DNA of 64,000 nucleotides, taken from assembly GCF_020880995.1 (NCBI RefSeq), contig NZ_JAJISD010000001.1:744001-808000 (forward strand), written 5' to 3'. Each line of letters begins with the position of its first letter. Positions within the stretch are counted from its first letter, which is position 1. This document shows positions 44,997 through 54,301 of this stretch, piece after piece. Origin of the DNA: Reyranella aquatilis. Its GTDB lineage: Bacteria > Pseudomonadota > Alphaproteobacteria > Reyranellales > Reyranellaceae. A model generated the notes under the pieces. It made no database searches, was not told the DNA's origin, and saw only the letters and a program-made list of their open reading frames with translations. The position numbers and the translations under genes were made by a program.

Positions 44997-46649
44997 TCAG
45001 CGCCGCTGCAACTCGAAGTAGGTACCGGCGATCGGATCGTGGAACGCCTCGGTCGCCCTAAAATCATCGTGCAGCATCCGGTAGATCGCATCGGTGCGGC
45101 CCGATGCGGCAACCGTCCCGAGATACGCCGCCAGTACATCGGGCGGCCAGGACCACATGTCCGAAACCACGACGCGATAGCCACGATCCAACGCCAGATC
45201 GATGTCGCGCTTGATCGCCGCGGCATGTTCGGCCGCCGTCCAGTCGGGATGCCGGATGGCGCCGGCGTTCACGGCGATCCATTTGAACTTCGGATCGGCG
45301 GCGGGTGCCGGCGGGATGGCGACTCGGTTGTCCCAGTCCCAGGTGCGGCTCCAAAGCGCGTACTTCCAGGTCGTGACGGGCTCGTAACCGAAATAAAGGA
45401 ACACGGTGGAGTCCGGCGGAAAGCGCTTCTCGAGCGCCGCGGTCGCGGCGAGCCAGCGCGTGTCGTCACCACGCCATTTGGCGAGGGCCGAAACGTTCCA
45501 CGCGAACGGCGCGAACGACAGGACCGCCAGTACGATCGTCAGCCCGCGCCGTGTCGGCAGCAGGCTGGCGAGCAGGAGCGCCCACGCCACGACGAGCCAA
45601 GGCATGACGTTGATCTGCATCTGCGGGTCCTGCGGCTGCGAGTAGAAGTTCAGCACCTGCCCCGCCCCCAGCGTTCCGAGGAAGACAATGGCGACCACCC
45701 GCAGCCGCGGCTCGCCCCGGCGCGGCCAGAGGAGCAAGACGGCGGCGATGAAGATAGCGACCTCGAGAAGAACCGAGATCGCGAGCGGTCCCATCGCTGC
45801 TTTCGCCGACCCGGGATCGACATAGCCCCCGACCAGCAGGAAATAGTTGCCAACGCCGGACAGCATCATCCAGGCCTTGTCCCAGGTGATGCCTGCCCAG
45901 CCGGTGGCCACGCCCTTGCCCGTCCACAGGATGTCGTGCAGCCCGATCGCTCCGTTGTGGCCTTCCCACAGGAGCTGGACGATCCCCGATACCGCCAGGA
46001 TCGAGACCAACAGCGCGACCAAATGGCCTGCGCGCTCCTTGGGACGCCCAGGTGCGATCAGCAGGGCCAGGACGAAAGCCGGCAAGGTCGGGAACAGCAG
46101 GCGCCATTCGATCAGCCAGCCGAGGGTGAAGACCGCACCGACGATTGCGACACGCCGCCAGTTCGGACGGTCGAACCAAAGTCCTGCCAGTGCCATCGAG
46201 GCGAGGACGAGCACGTAGCCCGGCATGATGTCTTCGCTGATGACCGACAGCAGGAGCACGAAGCCGCATCCGAGATGGAACACCGAGGTGAACGCGGCGA
46301 CCCGCGCGCTGCCGGTCAGGCGATGGACGAACGCATAGACGACGACCGTGCCGATGCTGGCCCAGAAAGCGTTGAGATAGGCGAACTGCTTCCACGCCAC
46401 GCCCCGCAGGATGCCGAGCGCGTCGAGCAGCCGCGCGCTCACGCCGTAGAGCGGGAAGAAGAGATAGTTCGACGGGTCGAGGCGCGCGGTCGATGGCGAG
46501 GCAATCCAGGGCTCGGCCTGGATGCTCTTGTACATGCCGTTGGCGCTGATGATGTGGACGTTCTGCAGCCACCCGATCAGGCCGCACAGCACCAGCAGGG
46601 ACAGCGCGAAGGCAAGCAGAAGCTGCCAGGCAGGCGCCGTCCGTGTCAC
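44997..46649 (-). CDS. Large polytopic membrane protein, glycosyltransferase-like (GT-C type) candidate
   Basis: A 550-residue protein with about ten to twelve hydrophobic helices, then a C-terminal soluble domain of about 130 residues (VFLYFGYEPVTTWKYALW onward). The layout and position next to a GT2 enzyme suggest a GT-C glycosyltransferase using a lipid-linked sugar, but I see no proven catalytic motif. GTG 46649 overlaps the cupin gene's stop (TAGTG); the longer ORF to 46769 is not used. Confidence 0.65.
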   Translation of the reverse strand: MTRTAPAWQLLLAFALSLLVLCGLIGWLQNVHIISANGMYKSIQAEPWIASPSTARLDPSNYLFFPLYGVSARLLDALGILRGVAWKQFAYLNAFWASIGTVVVYAFVHRLTGSARVAAFTSVFHLGCGFVLLLSVISEDIMPGYVLVLASMALAGLWFDRPNWRRVAIVGAVFTLGWLIEWRLLFPTLPAFVLALLIAPGRPKERAGHLVALLVSILAVSGIVQLLWEGHNGAIGLHDILWTGKGVATGWAGITWDKAWMMLSGVGNYFLLVGGYVDPGSAKAAMGPLAISVLLEVAIFIAAVLLLWPRRGEPRLRVVAIVFLGTLGAGQVLNFYSQPQDPQMQINVMPWLVVAWALLLASLLPTRRGLTIVLAVLSFAPFAWNVSALAKWRGDDTRWLAATAALEKRFPPDSTVFLYFGYEPVTTWKYALWSRTWDWDNRVAIPPAPAADPKFKWIAVNAGAIRHPDWTAAEHAAAIKRDIDLALDRGYRVVVSDMWSWPPDVLAAYLGTVAASGRTDAIYRMLHDDFRATEAFHDPIAGTYFELQRR

Positions 46650-46918
46650 TAGTGCTTGCGGCCGATCAGGGTCACGGCGCCTTCGGGACCGAACGTCTCG
46701 GTGTGCGGGCAGCCGCGCGCCATCGTGAAGATCTCGCCGGGACGGAAGGTCTGGGTCCTGCCTTCCCATGCCAGCGTGATCGCACCGTCGATCACCATCG
46801 CCTTCACATCATAGGGATGGCTGTGCTCGCCGTTGTGCTTGGGGCCCTGCGTATTGCCGGTGAGGATCTCGTCGTAGCCGTCACGCTTCAGCTCCGCCTC
46901 GAAAGTCTGGCGATCCAT
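46649..46918 (-). CDS. Cupin-domain protein
   Basis: An 89-residue single-cupin protein: NGEHSHPYDVKAMVIDGAITLAWEGRTQTFRPGEIFTMARGCPHTETFGPEG contains the two cupin motifs with His ligands for a metal. ATG 46918 (MDRQTFEAELKRDGYDE) has a GAGGAGG site. Function unknown; it sits inside the glycosylation cassette and overlaps the membrane-protein gene by one base. Confidence 0.82.
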   Translation of the reverse strand: MDRQTFEAELKRDGYDEILTGNTQGPKHNGEHSHPYDVKAMVIDGAITLAWEGRTQTFRPGEIFTMARGCPHTETFGPEGAVTLIGRKH

Positions 46919-46928
46919 CCACCCCTCC

Positions 46929-47672
46929 TCAGGCCGCTTTGCGGGCCGCAACGGCATATTGCGCGCCCATTGGCAGCCATGTCAGCAGGCGATCGACGCC
47001 CCGCAGGAAGGCAAGACCCGGGGGCATGAACATGAGGTAGTCGGTTTCAAGCTCATAGCGCGCCACGTCGAGCAACCCGTGCCTCACCTCGTTGGCGTCG
47101 AGCAGGATGGCATTGCGGTCGATCGGCGTGCGGGCAATGACGTGGCGGACCAGCGGGTTGCGCGGATTGTGCTCGAAGACGTAGAGCCGCCCGCCCGGTT
47201 TCAGGACACGCCCCAGCTCGGCATAGACCGCCGGCCGGTCCCCTATTGGCACGTGATGCAGCACGGCGCTGATCATGGCGATGTCGAACTGCCCATCGGC
47301 GAAGGGCGTGCTGGCCCCCTGCTGCGGTGCCAGCGCCGGCGGTTCCCCGAGTTCGCGCGGCCAACGCTTCTCGACCTGCCGCAGCATGCCCGTCGAGATG
47401 TCGCAGCCGGTGAAGGACCCTTTTGCGCCATGCCCGATCAGCACCCGCATCAAGCTGCCGACGCCGCAGCCATAGTCGAGGATCGACAAGCCGCCCGTCC
47501 GCAGGCCGGGCTCGCGACGCAGCAGCCAACGGGCCTTGACCGCGATGAACTGGTCGGGCGAGCTGCCGAGCATCCGCTTGATCGGATTGTCGAGGCCGCC
47601 CTGATACTCGGCGGCGTAGTCGTCGAACTCGGCCGGTTCGCCCGACCAGGATTGCGGATCCGCGGCGGTCAC
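46929..47672 (-). CDS. Class I SAM-dependent methyltransferase
   Basis: A 247-residue methyltransferase: ILDYGCGVGSLMRVLIGHG (motif I), GCDISTGMLRQVEKRW, FDIAMISAVLHHVP and GGRLYVFEHNPRNPL. The real start is GTG 47672, which overlaps the GT2 stop (GTGA), not the long ORF to 48050. Substrate unknown; the context suggests a lipid or polysaccharide precursor. Confidence 0.86.
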   Translation of the reverse strand: MTAADPQSWSGEPAEFDDYAAEYQGGLDNPIKRMLGSSPDQFIAVKARWLLRREPGLRTGGLSILDYGCGVGSLMRVLIGHGAKGSFTGCDISTGMLRQVEKRWPRELGEPPALAPQQGASTPFADGQFDIAMISAVLHHVPIGDRPAVYAELGRVLKPGGRLYVFEHNPRNPLVRHVIARTPIDRNAILLDANEVRHGLLDVARYELETDYLMFMPPGLAFLRGVDRLLTWLPMGAQYAVAARKAA

Positions 47673-48616
47673 TTCGGGCCTCCGACGATGTCGCGGATCA
47701 TGAACAGCGGGCGACCCTTGCTCTGGTCGTACAGGCGGCCAAGATAGGCGCCGATGACGCCCAGCATGAGGAACTGCATGCCACCCAGCAGACCGACGGC
47801 GGCCATCAGCGAGGTCCAGCCCGGCATCGTGTGGCCGTTCAGCCAACCCACGATGGAGTAGAGAAAGAAGCAAAAGCCCAATCCCGCCATGATCCAGCCG
47901 ATCGTCATCGAGAGCATCAGAGGCACCACCGAGAAGGAGGTGATGGCATCGGCGGCGAAGCGAATCATCTTGGCCAGCGGGTACTTGCTCTCGCCGGCCA
48001 CGCGGGCGTGCCGGTCGTAGACCAGCGGAACCTGCCGGCCGCCGATCCACGCCACCATGCCGCGAATGAAGCGGTGGCGCTCCGGCATGGCGAGCAGAAG
48101 GTCGAGGACCCGCCGTGTGACCAGGCGGAAATCGCCGGCATCAGGCGGGATCTGCACGTCGGTGAGGCGGCCGATCAGGCGATAGAAGGCCGCCGCCGTC
48201 GCGCGCTTGAACAGGCTCTCGCCGTCGCGCTGCCGGCGCTGGCCGTAGACCACGTCCGCGCCCTCATCCATCATCCTCATCATGTCGACCAGGAGTTCGG
48301 GCGGATCCTGGAGATCGGCGTCGATGATCAGGATGCGCTCGCCCCGGCACACGGACAGGCCGGCCGTCAGCGCGAGCTGGTGGCCGTGGTTGCGCATCAG
48401 CCGAACGGCCACGATGCGCGAGTCGCGCGCGGCCGCCTCGGCCAGCACATCCCATGTGCGATCGCGTGAGCCGTCATCGACCAGCACCAACTCACTGGTG
48501 ACGCCGATGCCGTCGAGGACGCTGCAGGCCCGGCGCAGGAACTCGGGCAAGGCGTCCTGCTCGTTGAAGCAGGGCACCACGACGGAAACGGCGGGGCGTG
48601 GGGCGGCGGAATTCAT
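47669..48616 (-). CDS. Family 2 glycosyltransferase, polyprenol-phosphate sugar synthase type
   Basis: A 315-residue GT2 enzyme with SVVVPCFNEQDALPEFL, LVLVDDGSRDRTWDVL and IDADLQDPPELL (DxD-like), then two C-terminal membrane helices (MLSMTIGWIMAGLGFCFFLY, GLLGGMQFLMLGVIGAYLGRLYDQ). This is the ArnC/DPM1-like type that makes a polyprenyl-phosphate sugar. Start ATG 48616. First gene of a minus-strand run: GT2, methyltransferase, cupin, membrane protein. Confidence 0.88.
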   Translation of the reverse strand: MNSAAPRPAVSVVVPCFNEQDALPEFLRRACSVLDGIGVTSELVLVDDGSRDRTWDVLAEAAARDSRIVAVRLMRNHGHQLALTAGLSVCRGERILIIDADLQDPPELLVDMMRMMDEGADVVYGQRRQRDGESLFKRATAAAFYRLIGRLTDVQIPPDAGDFRLVTRRVLDLLLAMPERHRFIRGMVAWIGGRQVPLVYDRHARVAGESKYPLAKMIRFAADAITSFSVVPLMLSMTIGWIMAGLGFCFFLYSIVGWLNGHTMPGWTSLMAAVGLLGGMQFLMLGVIGAYLGRLYDQSKGRPLFMIRDIVGGPK

Positions 48617-48717
48617 GCACGGGAGCAATAGCCCATGCCGACCGGGAAAACGAGCCACCCGGCAGGGGACGCGTCCCGCCTCCCCTTTGGCAGCGCAATG
48701 GGCTATCAAGCGCCACC

Positions 48718-49881
48718 ATGAGCTCAAACGATAACGACCATCGCGGCCTGCTGCCGGCAGGCCTGGCCGACCTGCTGCCTCCCGACGCGGCGCGGGAGGC
48801 GCGCGCCATCGACCTGGCCATCGAGCGTTTCGCCGCGTTCGGCTACGAGCGGGTGAAGCCGCCGCTGGTCGAGTTCGAGGAGTCCCTCCTCGGCGGCCCC
48901 GGCGCCGCCCTGTCGCAGCAGACTTTCCGCCTCATGGATCCCGTTTCCCAGCGCATGATGGGCGTGAGGCCGGACATGACGGTCCAGGTGGCCCGCATCG
49001 CGGTGACCCGCCTGAAGCACGAACCCCGCCCCCTGCGCCTATCCTACGGCGGCAATGTGATCCGCGTTCGCGGCAGCGCGCTCAAGCCCGAGCGCCAGTT
49101 CGCTCAGGTCGGGACCGAACTGATCGGGGTCGACAGTGCCGAGGCCGACGCCGAAGCGGTCCTGCTGGCGGTCGATACGCTGCGCGCGATCGGCGTGTCG
49201 GACCTCTCGGTCGACCTTAATCTGCCGACTCTGGTCGCCGCGGTGGCCGGGGGCGTGAACCAGCCGGAGGAGGCCATGAGCCGGCTGCGCCGGGCGCTCG
49301 ATCGGAAGGACGAAGGGGGTATCGCCAAGGCTGGCGCCGACAGGAAGGCGGCCGATCTCTTCGCGGGCCTCCTGCGTGCCGCCGGGCCCGCCGACAAGGG
49401 ACTCGCCCAGCTCGCGAAGCTCGAGTTGCCGGAGGCCGCCGCCGCCGAGGCCGCACGCCTCGCCGAGGTCGTCAAGTTGGTGGCGGCGGCCGAGGAGGGC
49501 CTGCCGCTTACGATCGATCCGGTCGAATACCGTGGCCTCGAATATCAGACCGGCGTCTCATTTTCCGTCTTCGCGCTCAAGGGACGGGAAGAACTCGCAC
49601 GCGGCGGCCGCTATTCGGCCGGCTATCCGGAGGATGGCGTCAGCGAATCGGCGACCGGCTTCACCGTCTACATGGACGCCGTTCTGGCCGCTTCCGCAGC
49701 CCCGCCCGAGCGGCCGCGCCTGTATGTCGGCCTCGGAACGCCGTGGGCAGATTGCGCGCCGTGGCAGTCGAAAGGCTACGCCGTCGTGCGCGCTGTCGTC
49801 GCAGCCCCGGACCCGCGTGCCGAAGCAAAACGCCTGCGCTGCAGCCATGCGCTGATCGACGGCGACGCCGTTCCTCTCTGA
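48718..49881 (+). CDS. hisZ: ATP phosphoribosyltransferase regulatory subunit HisZ
   Basis: HisRS-like regulatory partner of a short HisG in histidine biosynthesis. The N-terminal LLPAGLADLLPPDAAREARAID and FRLMDPVSQRMMGVRPDMTVQVARIA are typical; the catalytic HisRS tRNA domain is absent. Length 387 residues from ATG 48718. hisG is not in this window. An intrinsic terminator follows before purA. Confidence 0.9.
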   Translation: MSSNDNDHRGLLPAGLADLLPPDAAREARAIDLAIERFAAFGYERVKPPLVEFEESLLGGPGAALSQQTFRLMDPVSQRMMGVRPDMTVQVARIAVTRLKHEPRPLRLSYGGNVIRVRGSALKPERQFAQVGTELIGVDSAEADAEAVLLAVDTLRAIGVSDLSVDLNLPTLVAAVAGGVNQPEEAMSRLRRALDRKDEGGIAKAGADRKAADLFAGLLRAAGPADKGLAQLAKLELPEAAAAEAARLAEVVKLVAAAEEGLPLTIDPVEYRGLEYQTGVSFSVFALKGREELARGGRYSAGYPEDGVSESATGFTVYMDAVLAASAAPPERPRLYVGLGTPWADCAPWQSKGYAVVRAVVAAPDPRAEAKRLRCSHALIDGDAVPL

Positions 49882-49930
49882 GGATGCATTTCGCCTCGCT
49901 CGGAGCGAGGGGAAGTGCTATCCGACATCA

Positions 49931-49964
49931 CGCCTCTCCGGAACCGGCCCCGGGGAGGCGTTTT
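49931..49964 (+). terminator. Intrinsic terminator of hisZ
   Basis: CGCCTCTCCG (49931-49940) pairs with CGGGGAGGCG (49951-49960), one G-U pair, 10-nt loop, followed by four T. It lies 50 bp after hisZ and 35 bp before purA. Confidence 0.75.
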
Positions 49965-49998
49965 CGTGTGTGAAGGGAACCGGCCGAAGGAAAATGAA

Positions 49999-51291
49999 AT
50001 GGCCAACGTGGCAGTGATCGGCGCCCAGTGGGGCGACGAAGGCAAAGGCAAGATCGTCGATTGGCTGAGCGAGCGCGCCGAGGTCGTGGTGCGCTTCCAG
50101 GGCGGTCACAATGCCGGCCATACACTGGTCATCGGCAACCAGACCTACAAGCTGGCGCTGCTGCCGTCGGGCGTGGTCCGCGAAGGCAAGCTGTCGATCA
50201 TCGGCAACGGCGTCGTGATCGATCCGTGGCACTTCCTCGAGGAGGTGCGCAAGGTCAACGAGCAGGGCCTGTCGGTGACACCGGCGAGCCTCAAGATCGC
50301 CAACCACGCCGTCCTCATCCTGCCGTTGCACCGCGACCTGGACGGCTGGCGCGAGGATGCGCCGGGCGTCATCCGCGTCGGCACGACACGCCGCGGCATC
50401 GGCCCGGCCTATGAGGACAAAGTTGGGCGTCGCGCCATCCGCGTCGGCGATCTCGGCGAACCCGACATGCTGCCGCTCAAGGTCAACACGCTGCTTGCAC
50501 ATCACAATGCGCTGCGCAAAGGGCTGGGCCAGCCGGAGATCGATGCCGCCAAACTGACCGCCGAGCTGCTCGAACTGGCGCCGAAGATCCTGCCGTTCGC
50601 GGAAGATGTATGGGAGCGGCTGGACGGGCTGCGCGCCGCCGGCAAGCGCATCCTGTTCGAGGGCGCGCAGGCCACGATGCTCGACATCGACCATGGCACT
50701 TATCCCTACGTCACTTCGTCGAACACCGTGGCGGCGCAGGCGATGATCGGCAGCGGCATGGGCAACGGCTCGGTCGGCTATGTCCTGGGCATCGCCAAGG
50801 CCTACACGACGCGCGTGGGGGACGGTCCCTTTCCCACCGAACTGACCGACGAGATCGGCCAGGGACTGGGCGACCGCGGCAAGGAGTTCGGCACCAACAC
50901 CGGGCGCCGCCGCCGCTGCGGCTGGTTCGATGCGGTGATGGTGCGCCAGGCGGTGAAGCTGAACGGCATCGACGGCATCGCGCTCACCAAGCTCGACGTG
51001 CTCGACGGCGAGAAGGTCATCAAGGTCTGCGTCGGCTACGAGCTCGACGGCAAGCGCATCGAGCGCTTTCCCTTCACGATGGGCGCGCAGGCCAAGCTGA
51101 AGCCGATCTGGGAAGAATTCGAGGGCTGGAGCGAAAGCACCCAGGGCGCCCGCTCCTTCGCCGAACTGCCGGCGACCTGCATCAAGTATGTACGCCGAGT
51201 CGAGGAGCTGGTCGGCTGCCCGGTGGCGCTGCTCAGCACCAGCCCGCAGCGCGAGGACACGATCCTGATGACCGATCCGTTCCGCGACTGA
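49999..51291 (+). CDS. purA: Adenylosuccinate synthetase
   Basis: GTP-dependent enzyme of AMP synthesis. [23 protein letters not shown] is the P-loop and catalytic start; [58 protein letters not shown] and GPFPTEL follow in order. Length 430 residues. The longer ORF from 49915 is not used; ATG 49999 has GAAGGA upstream. Confidence 0.97.
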   Translation: MANVAVIGAQWGDEGKGKIVDWLSERAEVVVRFQGGHNAGHTLVIGNQTYKLALLPSGVVREGKLSIIGNGVVIDPWHFLEEVRKVNEQGLSVTPASLKIANHAVLILPLHRDLDGWREDAPGVIRVGTTRRGIGPAYEDKVGRRAIRVGDLGEPDMLPLKVNTLLAHHNALRKGLGQPEIDAAKLTAELLELAPKILPFAEDVWERLDGLRAAGKRILFEGAQATMLDIDHGTYPYVTSSNTVAAQAMIGSGMGNGSVGYVLGIAKAYTTRVGDGPFPTELTDEIGQGLGDRGKEFGTNTGRRRRCGWFDAVMVRQAVKLNGIDGIALTKLDVLDGEKVIKVCVGYELDGKRIERFPFTMGAQAKLKPIWEEFEGWSESTQGARSFAELPATCIKYVRRVEELVGCPVALLSTSPQREDTILMTDPFRD

Positions 51292-51293
51292 CC

Positions 51294-51554
51294 GTGGAAC
51301 AGATCAACGAACTCCTGACGCGGGCCAATCTCGGCACCTGGGACACCTGGAGCATGCAGTATCGCGTGCTCGCGGTGGTCATCGGGCTGCTGCTGGCCTA
51401 TTGGGCGCTCCAGGTGCTCCTGCCGGTGGTGTTGCGCGTGCTGCGCCCGTTCATCTTCCTCGCGATCATCCTCGCCGCAGTCTGGGCTCTCTTCCCGACC
51501 GAGGTCTGCTCCATCGAGATGCTGTCGAAGATCCCGAGGATCTGCGCGCGCTGA
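51294..51554 (+). CDS. Small membrane protein downstream of purA
   Basis: GTG 51294 begins two bases after the purA stop and gives an 86-residue protein with two hydrophobic segments (YRVLAVVIGLLLAYWALQVLL and LRPFIFLAIILAAVWALF). The frame is also open upstream inside purA, so it is easy to miss. Function unknown; the tight spacing suggests cotranscription. Confidence 0.65.
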   Translation: MEQINELLTRANLGTWDTWSMQYRVLAVVIGLLLAYWALQVLLPVVLRVLRPFIFLAIILAAVWALFPTEVCSIEMLSKIPRICAR

Positions 51555-51564
51555 GTTGTCTTAT

Positions 51565-51682
51565 CCGTCGCCCTGAGCGGAGCCCAGCGTAGCCGAAGGG
51601 CCTCTTTTCCTTTCGACAAATCGTGCGCCGGAAAAGAGGTTCTTCGACTGCGCGCCTACGGCGCTCCGCTCAGAACGACGGT
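51565..51682. repeat. Imperfect palindromic element in convergent gap
   Basis: Arms around 51565-51608 and 51633-51682 are near complements: CTGAGCGGAGC and CCTCTTTT of the first match GCTCCGCTCAG and AAAAGAGG of the second. It fills the gap between the small membrane gene and the solute-binding protein gene, both ending here. Probable interspersed repeat, and possibly a two-way terminator. Confidence 0.55.
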
Positions 51683-51688
51683 AGTGTC

Positions 51689-53299
51689 CTACTTCAAGCT
51701 GACGTTCGTCAGATCCACGAACCAGGACTGCGCCGGGACGAAGCCCTGGACGTTCTTGCTGAAGGCGCGCGGGTTGAGGTCGTGCACGATGTAGAGCCAC
51801 GGCGGATTGTCGACCAGCCGCTCGTGCGCCTTCTTGAAGTTCTCGAGGATGATCGTCTCGTCCGTCGCTTCCGCGAGCGTCGTCAGCGCGGCCTCGAACT
51901 TGTCGTCCTTCCACTGCTGGAAATTCGAGCCGGTCGGCGAGGAGTTCGCCGCCGCGAAGTAGCGGAACATCATGCCGACGTCGCTCGACGGCGAGCTCAC
52001 GTTCAGCGCCATGGCGCCATTCAGCGCCGGCGCGTCGGGCAAGGCGCGGCCGGCGTTCAGCAGTACCTGCCATTCGACGGCATCGACCTGGATCTCGACG
52101 CCGCAGGCTTGCTTGAGGTTCTCCTGCAGCGCCTCGTTCATCGGCAAGGGAAGCATCTGGCCCGACCCCGACGTCGAGATCATGACCTTGAAGGAGAGCG
52201 GCTTCTGCGGCGTGAACCCGGCTTCGGCCAGCAGCTTCTTTCCCTTGGTCGGATCGAACGTGTAACGATTCTCGGGATTTCCGAACGCGGCGTCGGTGGG
52301 CTTCAGCCATCCGACGGAGGGCTCGGCCGTGCCATTCAGCATTGAGACGATGGCCTTGCGGTCGATGCAGTAGTTGAGCGCCTGACGCACGCGAACGTCG
52401 GCCAGCGGGCTGTTCTTGGCGGCCATGTTGTAGAACCACGGCCAGACATGCGGGTAGGAATTTGTCGAGATCACGTATCCCGCCTGCTTCAGCGAGGGGA
52501 TACCGTCCGGCGGCGGAACCTCAATCCAGTCGACGCGGCCGGAACGCAACGCGGCAAGGCGTGTATTGGCCTCCGGGATCGGCATCAGCAGAACCGAATC
52601 CACCTTCGCCTTGTGGCTCGGATCCCAATACTCGTCGTTGCGGCCGAGCGTGACCGACTGGCGCGGCACGACTTTGGTGATCTTGAACGGGCCCGTACCG
52701 GCGCCGCCCGCAGCGCCGACCTTGCCCCAGTCCTTGCCGAGCTTCTCCCATTGCGTCGGCGACGAAGTGAGGATGTACGGCACCATCCACGGGAAATAGG
52801 ACGCGACCTGCGTGGTTGTCAGCGCGACGGTGTAGTCGTCGATCTTCTTCCACGAGGCGAGGATCGGCACGCGCGAACGCATGATGCCGGTCGCCGCGGC
52901 CTCGAACTGCGGGCTGTCCTTGTTGAAGATTCGCTCCAGGTTCCAGATCACGGCGTCGGCGTTGAAATCAGTGCCGTCGTGGAATTTCACGCCTTTCCGG
53001 AGGGTGAAGATCCAGGTCTTTTTGTCGTCCGCTGCCTGCTTCCAGCTCTCGGCAAGGCCGGGCCGCAAGGTGGCGAGCTGGTCGGATTTCGAAAGGTCGA
53101 AGAGGATCAGGCCCTCGAAGATCGGAAAGCCGAGGAAGCGCATGCCCTCGAAGCCGTTGTTCGGCATGCCCGTGGTGGTGGGGATATCCGACGCCGTCAT
53201 GGCGATGCGGAGGGTCTTCTCCTGCGCCTGCGCCGCCGACAGCGGCAGCAAGGATGCGGCGGCCAGTGCCACGGCTAGGCGGAATCGGCGAAGGCTCAT
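51689..53299 (-). CDS. ABC transporter substrate-binding protein, family 5 (peptide/nickel type)
   Basis: A 536-residue periplasmic protein with a signal peptide (MSLRRFRLAVALAAASLLPLSAAQAQ). The mature chain begins TLRIAMTASDIP and has KTWIFTLRKGVKFHDGTDFNADAVIWNLERI, the SBP_5 signature, and AYYxD-type blocks around VRQALNYCIDRKAIV. ATG 53299 is used instead of the 53443 extension. No permease genes are adjacent, so partners are elsewhere. Confidence 0.88.
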   Translation of the reverse strand: MSLRRFRLAVALAAASLLPLSAAQAQEKTLRIAMTASDIPTTTGMPNNGFEGMRFLGFPIFEGLILFDLSKSDQLATLRPGLAESWKQAADDKKTWIFTLRKGVKFHDGTDFNADAVIWNLERIFNKDSPQFEAAATGIMRSRVPILASWKKIDDYTVALTTTQVASYFPWMVPYILTSSPTQWEKLGKDWGKVGAAGGAGTGPFKITKVVPRQSVTLGRNDEYWDPSHKAKVDSVLLMPIPEANTRLAALRSGRVDWIEVPPPDGIPSLKQAGYVISTNSYPHVWPWFYNMAAKNSPLADVRVRQALNYCIDRKAIVSMLNGTAEPSVGWLKPTDAAFGNPENRYTFDPTKGKKLLAEAGFTPQKPLSFKVMISTSGSGQMLPLPMNEALQENLKQACGVEIQVDAVEWQVLLNAGRALPDAPALNGAMALNVSSPSSDVGMMFRYFAAANSSPTGSNFQQWKDDKFEAALTTLAEATDETIILENFKKAHERLVDNPPWLYIVHDLNPRAFSKNVQGFVPAQSWFVDLTNVSLK

Positions 53300-53340
53300 G
53301 CAAGTGCTCCTGAGGTCTGCTCCCCAGGAACAACATGCAA

Positions 53341-54231
53341 TCAGCGGGCCATCAGTTCCTCGAAGCGATTGAGGTAGTCCCGGGCGTGCGCCTTGTAGTC
53401 GGCACCGGGGAGCCGCAAGTGAGTGTCGGAGACCATCGCCCACATCGCCTCGCGCAAGGCGCTGGCGGCCTTCATGGCCTGGAAGGAGCGCCGCAGCTCG
53501 GCCGATACCCTGCCCTCGAAATAGGCATCCAAAAGCATCGTGTCCTCGGCCTCTCCGAAGGCGCCGTTGGCCGACAGATTCGCAAGGTCGAACATCGCGG
53601 TGCCGAAGCCGCCATACTCCCAGTCGATCAGCCAGAGGCGCCTTCCGTCGTCCATCACGTTGCCCGGCAGAAGGTCGTGATGGCCGAAGATGATCGGCAT
53701 CGGCACCTGCGCCGCCTCGAGCACCCGACCGGCTTCGAGGAAGCGCGGCACGTCGGCGGCGAAAGGACCGTCCGCAGCGGTGATCGTGCGTCCGTAGTCA
53801 CGGATCACATGGAACACCGAGAAGAAGTTCGGCGGCCCCGCGAGGTGCTGGCCGACTTCGCGATGGCACTTGCGAAGCAAGGACGCGAGATGATGGATGT
53901 TGGCCCGCAGATCCGCCTCGGCGAAGGTGCGGCCATCGATGAAGCGCATCACGAGAAGGCCCGGCTCGCCATAGATCACTTCGGGCGATAGGCCGGCGGC
54001 GTGCGCGGCCACCGAGGCGGCCCGTTCGCGATCGCGGAAGACGTGATGGACGGGAATATCGTCGCCGCAACGCACCACGAATTTTTCACCGGCGTCGTCG
54101 ACCACGTAGGAAAGATTGGTGAGCCCGCCTGTCAGCGGCACCATCGTCACCGGGCCGCGCCAGCAGGACAGCGCCGCAATCCTTCGTTCGAGTTCAGTCA
54201 CGGCTTTTTCGCACCGCGCGTGGTCTTCCAA
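53341..54231 (-). CDS. Choline/aminoglycoside kinase-like phosphotransferase
   Basis: A 296-residue APH/ChoK-family protein. The N-terminal GGLTNLSYVVDDAGEKFVVRCG has the nucleotide-binding Lys region; the catalytic loop is FGHHDLLPGNVMDD (HxDxxxxN) and the metal motif is LWLIDWEYGGFG. Choline/ethanolamine kinase-like blocks are visible, but substrate is unproven. Same strand as the binding-protein gene, 41 bp upstream of it. Confidence 0.85.
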   Translation of the reverse strand: MEDHARCEKAVTELERRIAALSCWRGPVTMVPLTGGLTNLSYVVDDAGEKFVVRCGDDIPVHHVFRDRERAASVAAHAAGLSPEVIYGEPGLLVMRFIDGRTFAEADLRANIHHLASLLRKCHREVGQHLAGPPNFFSVFHVIRDYGRTITAADGPFAADVPRFLEAGRVLEAAQVPMPIIFGHHDLLPGNVMDDGRRLWLIDWEYGGFGTAMFDLANLSANGAFGEAEDTMLLDAYFEGRVSAELRRSFQAMKAASALREAMWAMVSDTHLRLPGADYKAHARDYLNRFEELMAR

Positions 54232-54301
54232 CCGTCATGCACTGGATCATTTCACGCGGCACGACGGCGCGCTACCCTCGCCCGCCCAACGGAGGAAACA
54301 A

